From Emticicia soli (GTDB lineage: Bacteria; Bacteroidota; Bacteroidia; Cytophagales; Spirosomataceae), in the NCBI RefSeq assembly GCF_037860775.1, contig NZ_JBBEWC010000012.1, positions 62,001 through 126,000 of the forward strand: a stretch of 64,000 nt of DNA, written 5' to 3'. The notes under the pieces are model-generated. The model was given only the letters and a program-made list of their open reading frames with translations, was not told the DNA's origin and made no database searches. Shown piece by piece: positions 9,118 through 18,591 of the stretch (its first letter is position 1; each line of letters begins with the position of its first letter). The translations under genes and the position numbers were made by a program.

Positions 9118-11979
9118 CTACTCCTCCAAAGGCAGTTTCAATAAATAACCTGCCAAATCAGATAAATCTTTTTCTTTTAAACCCATTGATGAGGGCTCGG
9201 GCATGAGGCTGTTGGTGAGTTGTTTGCGGCTGGCAATATTGGCTTTTTTGATGCTCGTCAACTGGCCTGCTACGTCTTTCAGCATGAGGGTTTCGCCATC
9301 GCCTACCAGAAAACCGTAATAAGTGTTTTTGTCTTTGGTGCTTATAATCCAGGGCTCGTAGCCAAAGGCCATGCTTGCTGATGGATTTACGATGGCATCA
9401 ATCAAGCCCGCTTTATCAAACTTCTTGCTTATCAGCGTAAGTTCGGGGCCTATTTCTGCCCCTTCTTTGTCGAACTTATGGCAGGTAGCGCAGTTTTTTC
9501 TGAAAACTTCATAGCCATTCTTCAAGTCAGAGGGCATATCAAGGGCAAGGCTCACAGATAATTCTTTTCCACTTGGGCGTAAAAAATAATCGCTCGCCAT
9601 CATGCGTATAGATTTATCAGGATTATTGAAAATATGCTGTGCAACTACCCCTTTTACTTCTTTAGGTATGCGTGATTCGCCCGCAAGGCTCAACAACATT
9701 TTACCACCTATGGCATCTTTTGCCAATTTTTCGGCCGCTTTTTCTCTGGTAGCCTTTGGCTGGTTTTTATCGAGCATTTGTTTTTCGAGTGCCAGCATTT
9801 GCTTTTGCTGCGCCGAAAGTTGCGTATTAACGGCTTTCTCCCAATCCATCAAACTAGCCCATTCGTTGGTTTTTCTGAAATTTACCCACCAGAAAGCCTG
9901 CTCCGATACGTCTTTTAAAGGGCTTTTGCTCAGGGCAAGCATGGCCGTTACAGCTTGTTTGTCTTTAATAAAAGCCAGTGCAGTAATGGCTTGTTTCCGT
10001 TGCGCTTCTGTCAGGCTTTGGGCTGATGCTCTTACTTTTAAATCGTTCACGGCCTCAACAGGGTGCAAGCGCCATACAAGCGTGGCTGTGGCGTTATTCC
10101 AAGAAGTAGGGTCTTTAGCTAGCGTAGGTCTGATTGCCTGATAATAGGCACTTTCTTTACCATCTAATGCCTGCCCGATGGCTTCGGTTTCGAAGCGGTC
10201 GGTGCCATCGTGGGCTTTTACCAGATTATCAATAATGCTTTTGATGTTTGCCAACGGCAGGTCTCTTAAAGCAATGGCTACTTCACGGCGCACGGCGGTG
10301 GCTTTATCAGTCGATAATTTTTCGGCTATGGGCAGTATATCGGTCTTTACCTGCCGCAAGGCTCTGAAAGCCGTTGTTTTCAGGGCCGCATTGTCGGTAT
10401 CGAGTACTTTTTCTACTGTTTTTATGCCTTCATCTCCCATTTTTGAGAGCAACCATACGGCTCTTGCCTGTACATAAGGGTTGGCATCGCTCAATAGTTT
10501 TTGTACTTCGGCTATCTTATTGCTTTTGCGTAGGGCTTCAAAACCTAGGTTACGCACATTAATTGCCGGATTCTTCAAGGCAGCAATCTGCCCTTGTGTG
10601 GTGCTTAAATCGATTGTAGGAGGGGTGAGCTTTTTGCCTTTAGGTGTAATTCTGAAAATACGGCCATGTGCTTTTTTGTCGTGCATGGCATGGCCGCCTA
10701 CTACGGGGTCGTACCAGTCGGCTATGTAAATAGAGCCATCGGTGCCAACGGTAACATCGCTTGGGCGAAACCACTTACGGGTGTCTTGGCTGGTATCGTG
10801 CCAAATATAATGGTCGTCGGTTTTTGGAAACGAACTAATTAGGTTGTGGCGTTGCATTTTAAACCCTGCTCCATCAATAGTAGGTTGATACGAGAAAATC
10901 ACGTTTCGGCCTGCTTCACAACTTAACAAAGTACCACGGTATTTTTCGCCAAGGGCATCGCCTTCATAAAAAGCAATACCTGTTGGAGAACCCGCCCCTG
11001 AATTATCGATGGCTGGTTGCACTCCGGGGTCGTCCTGGTGCCAGTGTGCTGTAAACATCTCTTGCCCCGGGCGGCGGTCGGCCTGCCAGAAACGTGTGCC
11101 GTCTGCACTAAAATAGCCAGCGTTGCCACCTTCCATGAGGTAGCTCACACGGCAGGTTATCACTTGGTCGTCGTTATCGTTCTGCCACATATTGCCATAA
11201 GAATCAAGGCATACTTCGTAACTGTTTCTGAAATTATGCCCCATTACTTTCAGGTTTTTGGCGTCGGTATCCATGCGTAATGCCAAGCCACCAACCCATA
11301 CACGGCCATCGTCTGATTTCTGATTTCCTTGGTTCGATTTGTTGTAAGGTGTGCCGCCGTGGTAGCTGCTGCCCGAGCGGAGCGTCCAGCCGCCTTTGTC
11401 AGTTACTATATGCGGGCCGGCATTGCCTGTATTAAAATGCCAGTTGCCATCAGGCCCTGCAGTAACCGAGTGCAGCGAGTGGTCGTGGTCGAGCCCTCCG
11501 AATCCGGTCAGGAGTATTTCTTTTTTATCGGGCACGTCGTCGCCGTTTTCGTCGGTGTACACAATCAGGTTTGGGGCGGCCGATACAATTACCTTTTTGC
11601 CAATTACGGCAATGCCCAATGGTGCTATCAGGTCTTTATCCTGTGCAAAAACCTTCGACTTATCAGCTTTGCCGTCGCCGTCGGTATCTTCCAGTATTAC
11701 CACACGGTCGCCTTTCTGCTCGTTATTGATACGTTCGCCGGGCTTGGTGTTGAAATTGCGGTAGTCTACGGCCTCGGTAATCCAGATGCGCCCCTTTGCA
11801 TCAACATCCATATTGGTAGGGTTGTGTAGCATTGGTGTTTCGGCCCAGAGAGTAGCCTCGAGGTCGTCGGGTACGTAGAGTTTATTTTTATCGTCGTTGT
11901 AGCCTGGCGCAAAAGCCGTAGCTAATACCAAAGCTGTGCTAAGCCACAAGATAGCAGACGCTTTCTTTGCGAAGAGCAT
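9118..11979 (-). CDS. PVC-type heme-binding protein: beta-propeller, HEAT-like repeats, cytochrome c domain
   Basis: A 953-residue exported multidomain protein. I start it at the ATG at 11979, which places a good signal peptide (AILWLSTALVLATAFA) at the N terminus; an in-frame ATG at 12018 would add 13 residues in front. About residues 30-440 form a membrane-bound-dehydrogenase/sugar-dehydrogenase-like propeller with DTDGDGKADK-type segments. About 460-800 are helical HEAT-like repeats. The C-terminal cytochrome c domain has one heme site, CATCH, at about residues 830-834 (843-847 from the longer start). This architecture is known from Planctomycetes and many Bacteroidota. A periplasmic oxidoreductase role, perhaps on sugars, is likely but the substrate is unknown. 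Confidence 0.85.
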   Translation of the reverse strand: MLFAKKASAILWLSTALVLATAFAPGYNDDKNKLYVPDDLEATLWAETPMLHNPTNMDVDAKGRIWITEAVDYRNFNTKPGERINNEQKGDRVVILEDTDGDGKADKSKVFAQDKDLIAPLGIAVIGKKVIVSAAPNLIVYTDENGDDVPDKKEILLTGFGGLDHDHSLHSVTAGPDGNWHFNTGNAGPHIVTDKGGWTLRSGSSYHGGTPYNKSNQGNQKSDDGRVWVGGLALRMDTDAKNLKVMGHNFRNSYEVCLDSYGNMWQNDNDDQVITCRVSYLMEGGNAGYFSADGTRFWQADRRPGQEMFTAHWHQDDPGVQPAIDNSGAGSPTGIAFYEGDALGEKYRGTLLSCEAGRNVIFSYQPTIDGAGFKMQRHNLISSFPKTDDHYIWHDTSQDTRKWFRPSDVTVGTDGSIYIADWYDPVVGGHAMHDKKAHGRIFRITPKGKKLTPPTIDLSTTQGQIAALKNPAINVRNLGFEALRKSNKIAEVQKLLSDANPYVQARAVWLLSKMGDEGIKTVEKVLDTDNAALKTTAFRALRQVKTDILPIAEKLSTDKATAVRREVAIALRDLPLANIKSIIDNLVKAHDGTDRFETEAIGQALDGKESAYYQAIRPTLAKDPTSWNNATATLVWRLHPVEAVNDLKVRASAQSLTEAQRKQAITALAFIKDKQAVTAMLALSKSPLKDVSEQAFWWVNFRKTNEWASLMDWEKAVNTQLSAQQKQMLALEKQMLDKNQPKATREKAAEKLAKDAIGGKMLLSLAGESRIPKEVKGVVAQHIFNNPDKSIRMMASDYFLRPSGKELSVSLALDMPSDLKNGYEVFRKNCATCHKFDKEGAEIGPELTLISKKFDKAGLIDAIVNPSASMAFGYEPWIISTKDKNTYYGFLVGDGETLMLKDVAGQLTSIKKANIASRKQLTNSLMPEPSSMGLKEKDLSDLAGYLLKLPLEE

Positions 11980-12027
11980 AAGGGTAAAATTAGATTGAAT
12001 AAATGCTTGTCTATACAAGTATCGAAT

Positions 12028-13284
12028 TTAGGAAATTTGCTGATAAATTTTGATATGTGTATCAGTAAATTTTTTCCATGAGAATTTCTGTGCTTGTTGC
12101 AGGGCCTTTTTGCTTAATTGCAGGCGCAGCGTAGTACTTATATAGAGCTGATGCATGGCATCGGCAATGGCGTTTTCGTCGGTGGGTTCAACGAGTAGGC
12201 CGGCATCTCCAAGCACTTCGGGAAGTGCGCTTTTGTTTGATGTTATTACGGGTGTGCCACATTGCATGGCTTCGAGCGGAGGTAAGCCAAAACCCTCATA
12301 CAGAGACGGGTACACAAAGGCCATTGAGCCTGAATACAGGGCGGCAAGGTCTTGGTCGGCCACAAAGCCTGTGATGATTATCCGCTCTTTCAGGATTGGA
12401 TTGGCTTTTATTTCTTCAAAAATAGTTTCAAAGTCCCAGCCTTTGGTGCCTACCAGCACAAGGTTGAGGTCGTCTATTTTTTCTTGCTGAATCAGTTTCA
12501 GAAAACTTCTGATGGTGCGCTCAATGTTTTTGCGGGGCTCAAGCGTGGCGATCGATAAAAGGTACTTTTTATGGGTATCAATGTTGTATTTTTTTAATGT
12601 AGATTCTATCGTTTCATCGTCTTTTACCTGATAAAATTTATCTTCTGAGGCGGCCGGATGCACCACAAAAACGCTGTCAGGCGAAATGCCTGTTGCTTCG
12701 CATAAATCGTTTTTGGTGGCTTCTGAAACGCATATAGGGTAAGTGTGTTCGTCAATACTATCAAGGATTTTCTTCATTATCATTACATTCCACTCGCCGA
12801 AATACGATGGAAACAAATGCGGTATCAAATCATGTATCGTAATTACTTTCTTGGGTTTTGAAGCACCTGTCAGCACATCAGGAATGGGCAAAAAGGGCGA
12901 ATGATAAATATCATAAGCACTTAAAGCCGCCAAATCAAAATCATAAGCGGGTTTCAAATAGCCTCTCAGGCGGGTAAATAGTTCTCTGACTAGCTTCTGC
13001 GGAAAAGACTTATAGGCAAAGCTCGAAACAATGTTGTTTTCAAACCTTGCAAGTTTTAAATCCTGTGCTTTATTGACAATCGGTAATTTTTGCTTCGAAT
13101 AAAAGTTTTGCAGATAGGCAATAGTTTCAGGCAGGTGTTGGGTACTTGCCAGCGCCAGTTGCGTAGAGCTGTTGGCCACCAAACCTTCGAAAAGGTTTTC
13201 GGCAACCCGATAAACCCCTGTTCGGGCTTGTTGATTAAAATAACCCAGACCTAAAACAGCACTATCTAAAATAACTTTACTCAT
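12028..13284 (-). CDS. Glycosyltransferase family 4 (GT-B fold)
   Basis: A 418-residue retaining glycosyltransferase that transfers a sugar from a nucleotide donor, probably to a surface glycan intermediate at the cytoplasmic membrane. The C-terminal half is a Glycos_transf_1 domain with LSIATLEPRKNI, the segment LVLVGTKGW, and the donor-binding EX7E motif at E330 and E338 (YEGFGLPPLEAM). Acceptor and donor are unknown. It overlaps the end of the upstream GT9 gene by 8 bases, so the two are translationally coupled, and it lies 48 bases before the start of the heme-protein gene on the same strand. Confidence 0.9.
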   Translation of the reverse strand: MSKVILDSAVLGLGYFNQQARTGVYRVAENLFEGLVANSSTQLALASTQHLPETIAYLQNFYSKQKLPIVNKAQDLKLARFENNIVSSFAYKSFPQKLVRELFTRLRGYLKPAYDFDLAALSAYDIYHSPFLPIPDVLTGASKPKKVITIHDLIPHLFPSYFGEWNVMIMKKILDSIDEHTYPICVSEATKNDLCEATGISPDSVFVVHPAASEDKFYQVKDDETIESTLKKYNIDTHKKYLLSIATLEPRKNIERTIRSFLKLIQQEKIDDLNLVLVGTKGWDFETIFEEIKANPILKERIIITGFVADQDLAALYSGSMAFVYPSLYEGFGLPPLEAMQCGTPVITSNKSALPEVLGDAGLLVEPTDENAIADAMHQLYISTTLRLQLSKKALQQAQKFSWKKFTDTHIKIYQQIS

Positions 13285-14455
13285 GTATAATTACCTGATT
13301 TATTTTGTCTACTATTAATTTTTTTACTTCGGTGGTTTCTACTTCTTCCTGGTATATAATGGTTACGTTTTCACGGTCGAAAGGCAAGCCTACACTTGGC
13401 TGGTGATTATGTATAAGATAAACAGGGTGGTTTGCCAATGGAAAAAACGGGTAACCCGTGCCTTTGAAAACAGCAATGGTTTTACAGAAAATACAACAAA
13501 GATGCTCGGGGAAGGAGTCGAGCGTGAGCGCATAAGTGGCTGTTTGCGACAAAAGCGCTATTTCGTGAATATTGATTTTGTTCGAAGTATCAATCAGGCG
13601 GTTCAGGCCGGGAATATTTACCAGATTATAAATTTGGGTACAAAGGCTTGTTTGTCCGCAAAGTAAAATCGTGAAGTCGGTTTGCCCCAATAACTCACCA
13701 AGAATAGAAGCCCAGAAATGAGGCGAAAGCTGTTTATGCTCACCACCGGATTCGGGAAATACCATCAGGTAATGGGTCTTTGGTATGCTTACCTTCTGCT
13801 GAATTTTCGCAATTGTGGTATCGGGTGCAATCGGGAAATAAGGTTCTATATCGGCTAGTGTTCCTGTAACGCCTATCTCACGCAGGAGCATCAGATACAT
13901 ATCAAAATGATGAAACTCACCTTGTGGCACGTCAAATTCTACATCGAGCAAGCCACCGAGACCCCTGCGGGCAAAACCAAAGGCTTTGCCTACCTTAATA
14001 AAAGGCAGCACAAAGTGCGCAACGGCATCGCTGTAACGAATATCAATGTAATAATCGTACGATTCTTGTTTTAGCAATGGCAATGCGGCTAAAAAACTCC
14101 TGTAATGCTCTTTGATTTTAGCCGAACGAGAAATTTTTTTCCGGTTGGTCTGGTAATGGTTGATAATGATGGTGCGGTCAACATAAGGGTTATGCTGATT
14201 CACGGCCTCACACCATTGCGGAGCCAGCAGGTCTATTTTTACATCAGGATACTTTTTTTTAATCAACGGAAACATATAAGTAACCGTAAGGGCGTCGCCC
14301 AGATGCCCCAAAGAAGCAATTAATATGCGCTTAGGGGCAGCAGTATCAAAATTTCGGGTACGTTTCTTAAAAAAAAGCTTCGCATAAATATCCACAAAGA
14401 AATCCATGAACTTAAATGGAATGGTTTCTCGTGGAGTTCCACAATATTTCCTCAT
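13277..14455 (-). CDS. Glycosyltransferase family 9 (heptosyltransferase-like)
   Basis: A 392-residue GT-B fold enzyme of the ADP-heptose:LPS heptosyltransferase family. It contains the N-terminal ILIASLGHLGDALTVTYMFPL segment, the VFPESGGEHKQLSPHFW segment that corresponds to the donor-binding loop, and LLCGQTSLCTQI. It probably acts in lipopolysaccharide core or other glycan assembly. The start at 14455 is the longest ATG; another ATG at 14407 is possible. It is 3 bp downstream of the DUF5672 gene and overlaps the GT4 gene, so all three form an operon. Confidence 0.85.
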   Translation of the reverse strand: MRKYCGTPRETIPFKFMDFFVDIYAKLFFKKRTRNFDTAAPKRILIASLGHLGDALTVTYMFPLIKKKYPDVKIDLLAPQWCEAVNQHNPYVDRTIIINHYQTNRKKISRSAKIKEHYRSFLAALPLLKQESYDYYIDIRYSDAVAHFVLPFIKVGKAFGFARRGLGGLLDVEFDVPQGEFHHFDMYLMLLREIGVTGTLADIEPYFPIAPDTTIAKIQQKVSIPKTHYLMVFPESGGEHKQLSPHFWASILGELLGQTDFTILLCGQTSLCTQIYNLVNIPGLNRLIDTSNKINIHEIALLSQTATYALTLDSFPEHLCCIFCKTIAVFKGTGYPFFPLANHPVYLIHNHQPSVGLPFDRENVTIIYQEEVETTEVKKLIVDKINQVIIHE

Positions 14456-14458
14456 AGC

Positions 14459-15283
14459 TTATAATTTATAGCCAAACGTGCGAATGTGTTTTTTCCAGAA
14501 TTCGGTTTCGTAGATGTCCCAGGCATGGCAGCCAAACGGTAAACCATTGTTGAGGGTATAGGCTTTTTCGGGCATGTGCTCAACGGCAAAACGGAGGGCA
14601 GTACGCCACTCAGGAATGCGTAATTTTGGAAAATAACGATTCAACTCAATGCACCAGAACATATCTTCGTTGTAGGCAGGGTGAGTTTTGGCTAGTTCTA
14701 AATATTGATTAATTTTCTCTTGGTTTTTCGGAATCAGACTCAGCAATTTACGGGTTTTTCGTAACGAGAAACCGCCATTGCCTACGCCACGCTTCATGAT
14801 GATTTCTTTTGGGCCGTATTTGCCATAACGCTCTTCTTTTAGGTTGAACCAGATGGCTATTTTCTTTTTCAGATTCCAGACCCACTCTTTCCATTTGGCA
14901 TCAAAATCTATCTCAATTCGCCAGGGCGCACCTATGTAGTCGTAACCCTGGCTACACCAGTAGGCTAGTTCGTCTTTAAACACAAAGGCATCGGTCTGAT
15001 AAATGAGCATATACTCATAGGCCAGAAAACGTTCATAAAACGTTTCTGACAGCAACAGCTTGTTGTAGGTTAATGTGCTTTTAAAATAGGCATCATCAAA
15101 ATCGGCTGTTTGCAGTTGAGGGTATTTTTCGAGCAGGTGGCTTACATTGAGCGAGGCCGGCTTTACTATTATCATTGGATAATGGCCCAGTACCCGCACA
15201 CCTTGCTCAAGCGATATGGCTTCGTAAGGTTTAAGCTGTTGCTGATAAACCGGAATTATTATACAGACACTAGGGTTTTTCAA
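14459..15283 (-). CDS. DUF5672 family protein (glycosyltransferase-like)
   Basis: A 274-residue protein matching DUF5672: LEQGVRVLGHYPMIIVKP, a LIYQTDAFVFKDEL segment, DYIGAPW, and VGNGGFSLRKTRKLL followed by NEDMFWC. These motifs resemble nucleotide-sugar transferases of GT-A type and the family is usually found with glycan genes, as here. The frame has no ATG at the start; TTG at 15283 is used because it places the family N terminus (PSVCIIIPVYQQ) correctly. It precedes the GT9 gene by 3 bp. Biochemical role not known. Confidence 0.8.
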   Translation of the reverse strand: MKNPSVCIIIPVYQQQLKPYEAISLEQGVRVLGHYPMIIVKPASLNVSHLLEKYPQLQTADFDDAYFKSTLTYNKLLLSETFYERFLAYEYMLIYQTDAFVFKDELAYWCSQGYDYIGAPWRIEIDFDAKWKEWVWNLKKKIAIWFNLKEERYGKYGPKEIIMKRGVGNGGFSLRKTRKLLSLIPKNQEKINQYLELAKTHPAYNEDMFWCIELNRYFPKLRIPEWRTALRFAVEHMPEKAYTLNNGLPFGCHAWDIYETEFWKKHIRTFGYKL

Positions 15284-15318
15284 ACTAAAAAAAGGTTAAT
15301 CTCAAAAAGGGTTTATTC

Positions 15319-16080
15319 TTATATAATAGTTCCGCCATCAATCGAAAACAAGCCTCCGGTGGTATAGGCTGAGGCCGACGTAGCCAGATACAGTGCCATT
15401 GGGGCAATTTCTTCTACTGTACCCATGCGGGCAATTGGCAGGCGCTTGGTAAAATGCGCAAGGGTTTTGTCATTATCCCACAGTGCCTGGCTGAATTTGG
15501 TCTTGATAAGCCCCGGGCAAATGGCATTTACTCTGATGCCGTCTTGGCCCCATTCTTTGGCCAATACTTTAGTGAGCATATTTAACGAGGCCTTGCTTAC
15601 GCTATAAATGCCCAGGCCTGGGTCTGGCGTATGCCCCGCAATACTACTGATATTGATTACGCTTCCGCCGCCACGTGCTTTCATGATTGGGTGTACCATT
15701 TTCGAAAGCTCAAAAGGGGCTTTTACGTTTACCTGCATGATTTTGTCGAAAGCACTTTCAGGGCAATCAAGTGATGGGCCGTAAACCGGATTGGTAGCAG
15801 CATTGTTTACCAGAATATCAATACCTCCATAAGTATCAACAGTTTTTTCGACCAAAAGTTTTAACTGAGCCATTTCACCTGCATGGGCTGCTATGCCTGT
15901 GCATTGGCCACCTGCTGCTTTTATGTCGTTGGCCAATTCGTCTAAGTCGGCTTGTTTGCGGCTGCTTATTACTACTTTAGCACCATACTGGGCAAATATA
16001 CGGGCAATGGCCTCGCCGATGCCTTTGCTTGCGCCTGTAATAAGGGCTACTTTATCAGTTAAGTCAAAAACGTTGTTCAT
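15319..16080 (-). CDS. SDR family oxidoreductase (first of tandem pair)
   Basis: A 253-residue classical short-chain dehydrogenase/reductase. It has the cofactor glycine motif TGASKGIG at residues 15-22, NNAAT near 92, the active-site serine in INISSIAG, and Y159/K163 (YSVSK). It ends in DGG(T), as usual for the family. It should act on an alcohol or ketone with NAD(P)(H) in the cytoplasm; the substrate cannot be read from sequence. It lies 32 bp downstream of a second SDR gene and about 35 bp upstream of the DUF5672 gene. The two SDRs share family motifs but differ enough that they probably have different substrates. Confidence 0.9.
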   Translation of the reverse strand: MNNVFDLTDKVALITGASKGIGEAIARIFAQYGAKVVISSRKQADLDELANDIKAAGGQCTGIAAHAGEMAQLKLLVEKTVDTYGGIDILVNNAATNPVYGPSLDCPESAFDKIMQVNVKAPFELSKMVHPIMKARGGGSVINISSIAGHTPDPGLGIYSVSKASLNMLTKVLAKEWGQDGIRVNAICPGLIKTKFSQALWDNDKTLAHFTKRLPIARMGTVEEIAPMALYLATSASAYTTGGLFSIDGGTII

Positions 16081-16112
16081 AGGTTTATATATTGAATAGG
16101 GTAGATAGATAC

Positions 16113-16853
16113 TTACTGTAAAATCAGCCCGCCGTCCAGAATCACACTTTGGCCTGTAATAAACGATGCCTCGTCGGCTGCCAGATACAAAATTGCACTG
16201 GCAATTTCTTCGGGTTTACCAAAGCGTTTCATCGGCGTTGCATATTGCAATGCATCCAGATAAGCCGCATCGGTATCGGCACCTTCGAGCATAGGGGTTT
16301 GTGTAAAACCCGGGCACACAGCGTTGATTCTGATGCCATATTTGGCAAACTCAATGGCGGCTGTTTTGGTCATGCCTACTACGGCGTGCTTGCTGGCTGC
16401 ATAGGCAATATGGCCTACCATGCCCAGATGCCCCGCCACCGAGGCAATATTTACGATATTGCCGCTACGCTGCTCTACAAAATAGGGCAGGGCGGTTTTC
16501 ATACATTGCCAAAGACCTTTTACATTTATATCAATTATGGTATCGAAGGCATCTTCGGGATACTTGTCGGTGCGGATGCGTGGCCCTAAAACACCGGCAG
16601 AGTTTACCAGAATATCGAATTTGCCCCATAGGGCAAGGGTATATTTTATCATGCCTTCGATGTCATCGAGGCTTGTAACGTTGGCCTTGATAAATTCTAT
16701 TATTCCTTTTGATTCAGCCAGTTCATCATCTATTACATCCGACAAATCGGCTACCATTACTTTGGCACCTTCGTTGGCAAATAAAATAGCAGCGGCCTTG
16801 CCTATACCCGAATTCCCGCCTGTGATGATAACAACTTTGTCTTTGAATTTCAT
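16113..16853 (-). CDS. SDR family oxidoreductase (second of tandem pair)
   Basis: A 246-residue classical short-chain dehydrogenase/reductase with TGGNSGIG at residues 11-18, NSAG near 84, S138, and catalytic Y151/K155 (YAASK). Substrate unknown; FabG-like and glucose-1-dehydrogenase-like enzymes share these motifs. It is the first gene of the SDR pair, and a dispersed inverted repeat (16864-17015) separates it from the methyltransferase gene upstream, so a promoter may lie in that gap. Confidence 0.9.
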   Translation of the reverse strand: MKFKDKVVIITGGNSGIGKAAAILFANEGAKVMVADLSDVIDDELAESKGIIEFIKANVTSLDDIEGMIKYTLALWGKFDILVNSAGVLGPRIRTDKYPEDAFDTIIDINVKGLWQCMKTALPYFVEQRSGNIVNIASVAGHLGMVGHIAYAASKHAVVGMTKTAAIEFAKYGIRINAVCPGFTQTPMLEGADTDAAYLDALQYATPMKRFGKPEEIASAILYLAADEASFITGQSVILDGGLILQ

Positions 16854-16863
16854 AGTGGGTGAT

Positions 16864-17015
16864 TGTCTTGAACTCTGATTTATCTGATTAAACTGATTAT
16901 ACTGATGAGATTTGAATCTTGATTATTAAGAATAGACTAACATCAGATTTTGAATTGTTCACAGAAAGATTGTTTCAGTGAAATCCAAAAATCAGTTTAA
17001 TCAAAGTTCAAGACA
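16864..17015. repeat. Inverted-repeat element, GAACTTTGATT family, copy 1
   Basis: Arms at 16864-16898 and 16990-17015 are imperfect complements: the left arm starts TGTCTTGAACTCTGATT, the right ends AATCAAAGTTCAAGACA. About 90 bases separate them. The same outer sequence recurs at 22911-23051. The element fills the space between the methyltransferase stop codon and the SDR start and could serve as terminator or attenuator. Confidence 0.75.
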
Positions 17016-17016
17016 C

Positions 17017-17784
17017 CTACTTCTCACAAAAATAAATAATTTCTCCTGCCGGAAGGGCGAATCTTTCTACCAGTTCTTTAGGCATTTTGAGCACGAAATC
17101 GTCTTCGGTTACTTTAAAGCCTGCTTTCTCAAGCTCACGGCCATAGTCACGGCCAAATAGGCGCAGGTGGTCGTTTTGCCAGAAAATCTTTTCACGCTCA
17201 CGTGGGTCAGTAATGGTAGGGTCTTCAAAAGTATGCGCTTTTGTCCAGTCTTGAGGCGATTGAATGATTCCCCAGCCGCCCGGTTTCAAAACCCGGTGTA
17301 GCTCCGACATCGCCTTGTGGTAGTCTTCTACGTGCTCCATTACGTGGTTACAGAAAACCACATCGAACGTATTGGCTTCGAACGGAATCTCGTGAATATC
17401 CATCTTTACCTTTGCCAACGGCGACTCGATATCGGCCGTTATGTAATCAAGGTTTTTCATGGCCTCAAAACGGTCGATAAAACAATATTCGGGTGCTACG
17501 TGTAATACTTTTAGCTGGTTTGCACTAAAGAAATTTGTTTTCTCACGCAGGTAAAGAGCCATCAGGCGGTGGCGTTCTAATGCAAGGCAATTAGGGCAAA
17601 GCGCGTTTTTGCGAGAGGCCAAACGGCCATAAGGCAAGAACTTATCAAGCTTAACATCACACACCGGACACTCAACAGTATTGCCTTTTAGAATAAAAGT
17701 ATAAACTTTAAGGGGGATATGGCTAAATAGTTGCAGGTATTTTCGAGGAATAAAACGTAGTAAGAAACTAATAATTTTGCCCAT
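17017..17784 (-). CDS. Class I SAM-dependent methyltransferase with N-terminal zinc ribbon
   Basis: A 255-residue protein. Residues 39-66 hold a four-cysteine zinc-ribbon-like motif (C39, C42, C63, C66) followed by LERHR, which is typical of a small group of methyltransferases found with glycan genes. The methyltransferase domain follows, with VLHVAPE, the acidic TADIE, and FCNHVMEHVEDY plus LKPGGWGIIQ (Methyltransf_11). It should transfer a methyl group from S-adenosylmethionine; the acceptor, possibly a sugar, is unknown. It leads the minus-strand run of SDR and glycosyltransferase genes. Confidence 0.85.
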   Translation of the reverse strand: MGKIISFLLRFIPRKYLQLFSHIPLKVYTFILKGNTVECPVCDVKLDKFLPYGRLASRKNALCPNCLALERHRLMALYLREKTNFFSANQLKVLHVAPEYCFIDRFEAMKNLDYITADIESPLAKVKMDIHEIPFEANTFDVVFCNHVMEHVEDYHKAMSELHRVLKPGGWGIIQSPQDWTKAHTFEDPTITDPREREKIFWQNDHLRLFGRDYGRELEKAGFKVTEDDFVLKMPKELVERFALPAGEIIYFCEK

Positions 17785-17875
17785 GCTCTAAACTTATGAG
17801 TGTATATCGTTGTAATTTAAACCCAAAATTAATTATTTTTGTCTTTGCTTTTACACCAATATACCTAGAAATTGT

Positions 17876-18031
17876 TTGATTTAAAATCATTGAAATAAAA
17901 AAGCTGCTTTTGTCTCAATACTGCGCTTTAAAAATCCTCATTTAGCGATGCTAAACTCCGGTTTTTAAATCTTGTCTTGAAACAAAATCAGCGCAGCGGT
18001 GCACCGCTTTTTTTATTTTCAAGATTTAACT
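17876..18031. repeat. Imperfect palindromic element between divergent genes
   Basis: The outer arms AAAATCATTGAAATAAAAAAGC (left, near 17883-17904, written here in part) and GCTTTTTTTATTTTCAAGATTT (right, near 18006-18027) pair imperfectly. Inside them a TTTTGTCTCAA/TTGAAACAAAA pair and a TGCGC/GCGCA pair add to the symmetry. It lies between the methyltransferase start and the next plus-strand gene. Its boundaries are uncertain. Confidence 0.45.
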
Positions 18032-18061
18032 CAAACATTTTCCTAAAGATTCGATAAAAAT

Positions 18062-18418
18062 ATGGAAATAAAAAAACGGAAGCCTCCCGGAAAAAGGTTA
18101 ATCAAAAATATGCCTCTGCGTGTAAAGTGGTTTTTGTCAGCCATGACCGGCATGATGCTGGTTGGCTATGGCCTGAGCGTGCTGAGTGAAGCAGGGCATT
18201 TGAAGCATACTAATGCGCCTTTTGTGAGATGGTTTTTGTTAGGTACTTATAGCCTGATTATGGTTAATTCGGGACTTGCGCTGTTTGGGCAGGCTGTGAT
18301 TTTTAAAATGAGAATTGAAAATCGTAAGCTGATTAAAAATATTCTGAAAGACAGAGACAGAAAAAGTAAAAGAGGTGTGTTAACGATTACAAAAATAGAA
18401 CATCCGAAGCCCGAGTGA
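18062..18418 (+). CDS. Small inner-membrane protein of unknown function
   Basis: A 118-residue protein with a basic N terminus (KKRKPPGKRLIKN), two hydrophobic helices at about residues 30-48 and 60-82 separated by a short polar loop, and a strongly basic C-terminal tail. By the positive-inside rule both ends should be cytoplasmic. I do not recognise a family. It is a free-standing gene: 174 bp separate it from the next plus-strand gene. Confidence 0.6.
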   Translation: MEIKKRKPPGKRLIKNMPLRVKWFLSAMTGMMLVGYGLSVLSEAGHLKHTNAPFVRWFLLGTYSLIMVNSGLALFGQAVIFKMRIENRKLIKNILKDRDRKSKRGVLTITKIEHPKPE

Positions 18419-18591
18419 TGCCTGGGTGTTGCTACCGTTTAAGATGTTTTCTTGCTTTTGGTCGTCAAATTTCAGGATTTTGACTTTTTTTATGCCATTT
18501 TATTGGGTATTTATCACTAGGTTTGTGCCGGATTTGATTAGAAAACTCATTTGTAAGACCTACAAGTGAGTTTTTGTGAAGAACGATATAA

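Noticed and set aside
11329..11829. Plus-strand ORFs opposite to the heme/HEAT protein gene
   Set aside because: Antisense frames of a well-supported gene, overlapping each other in two frames.
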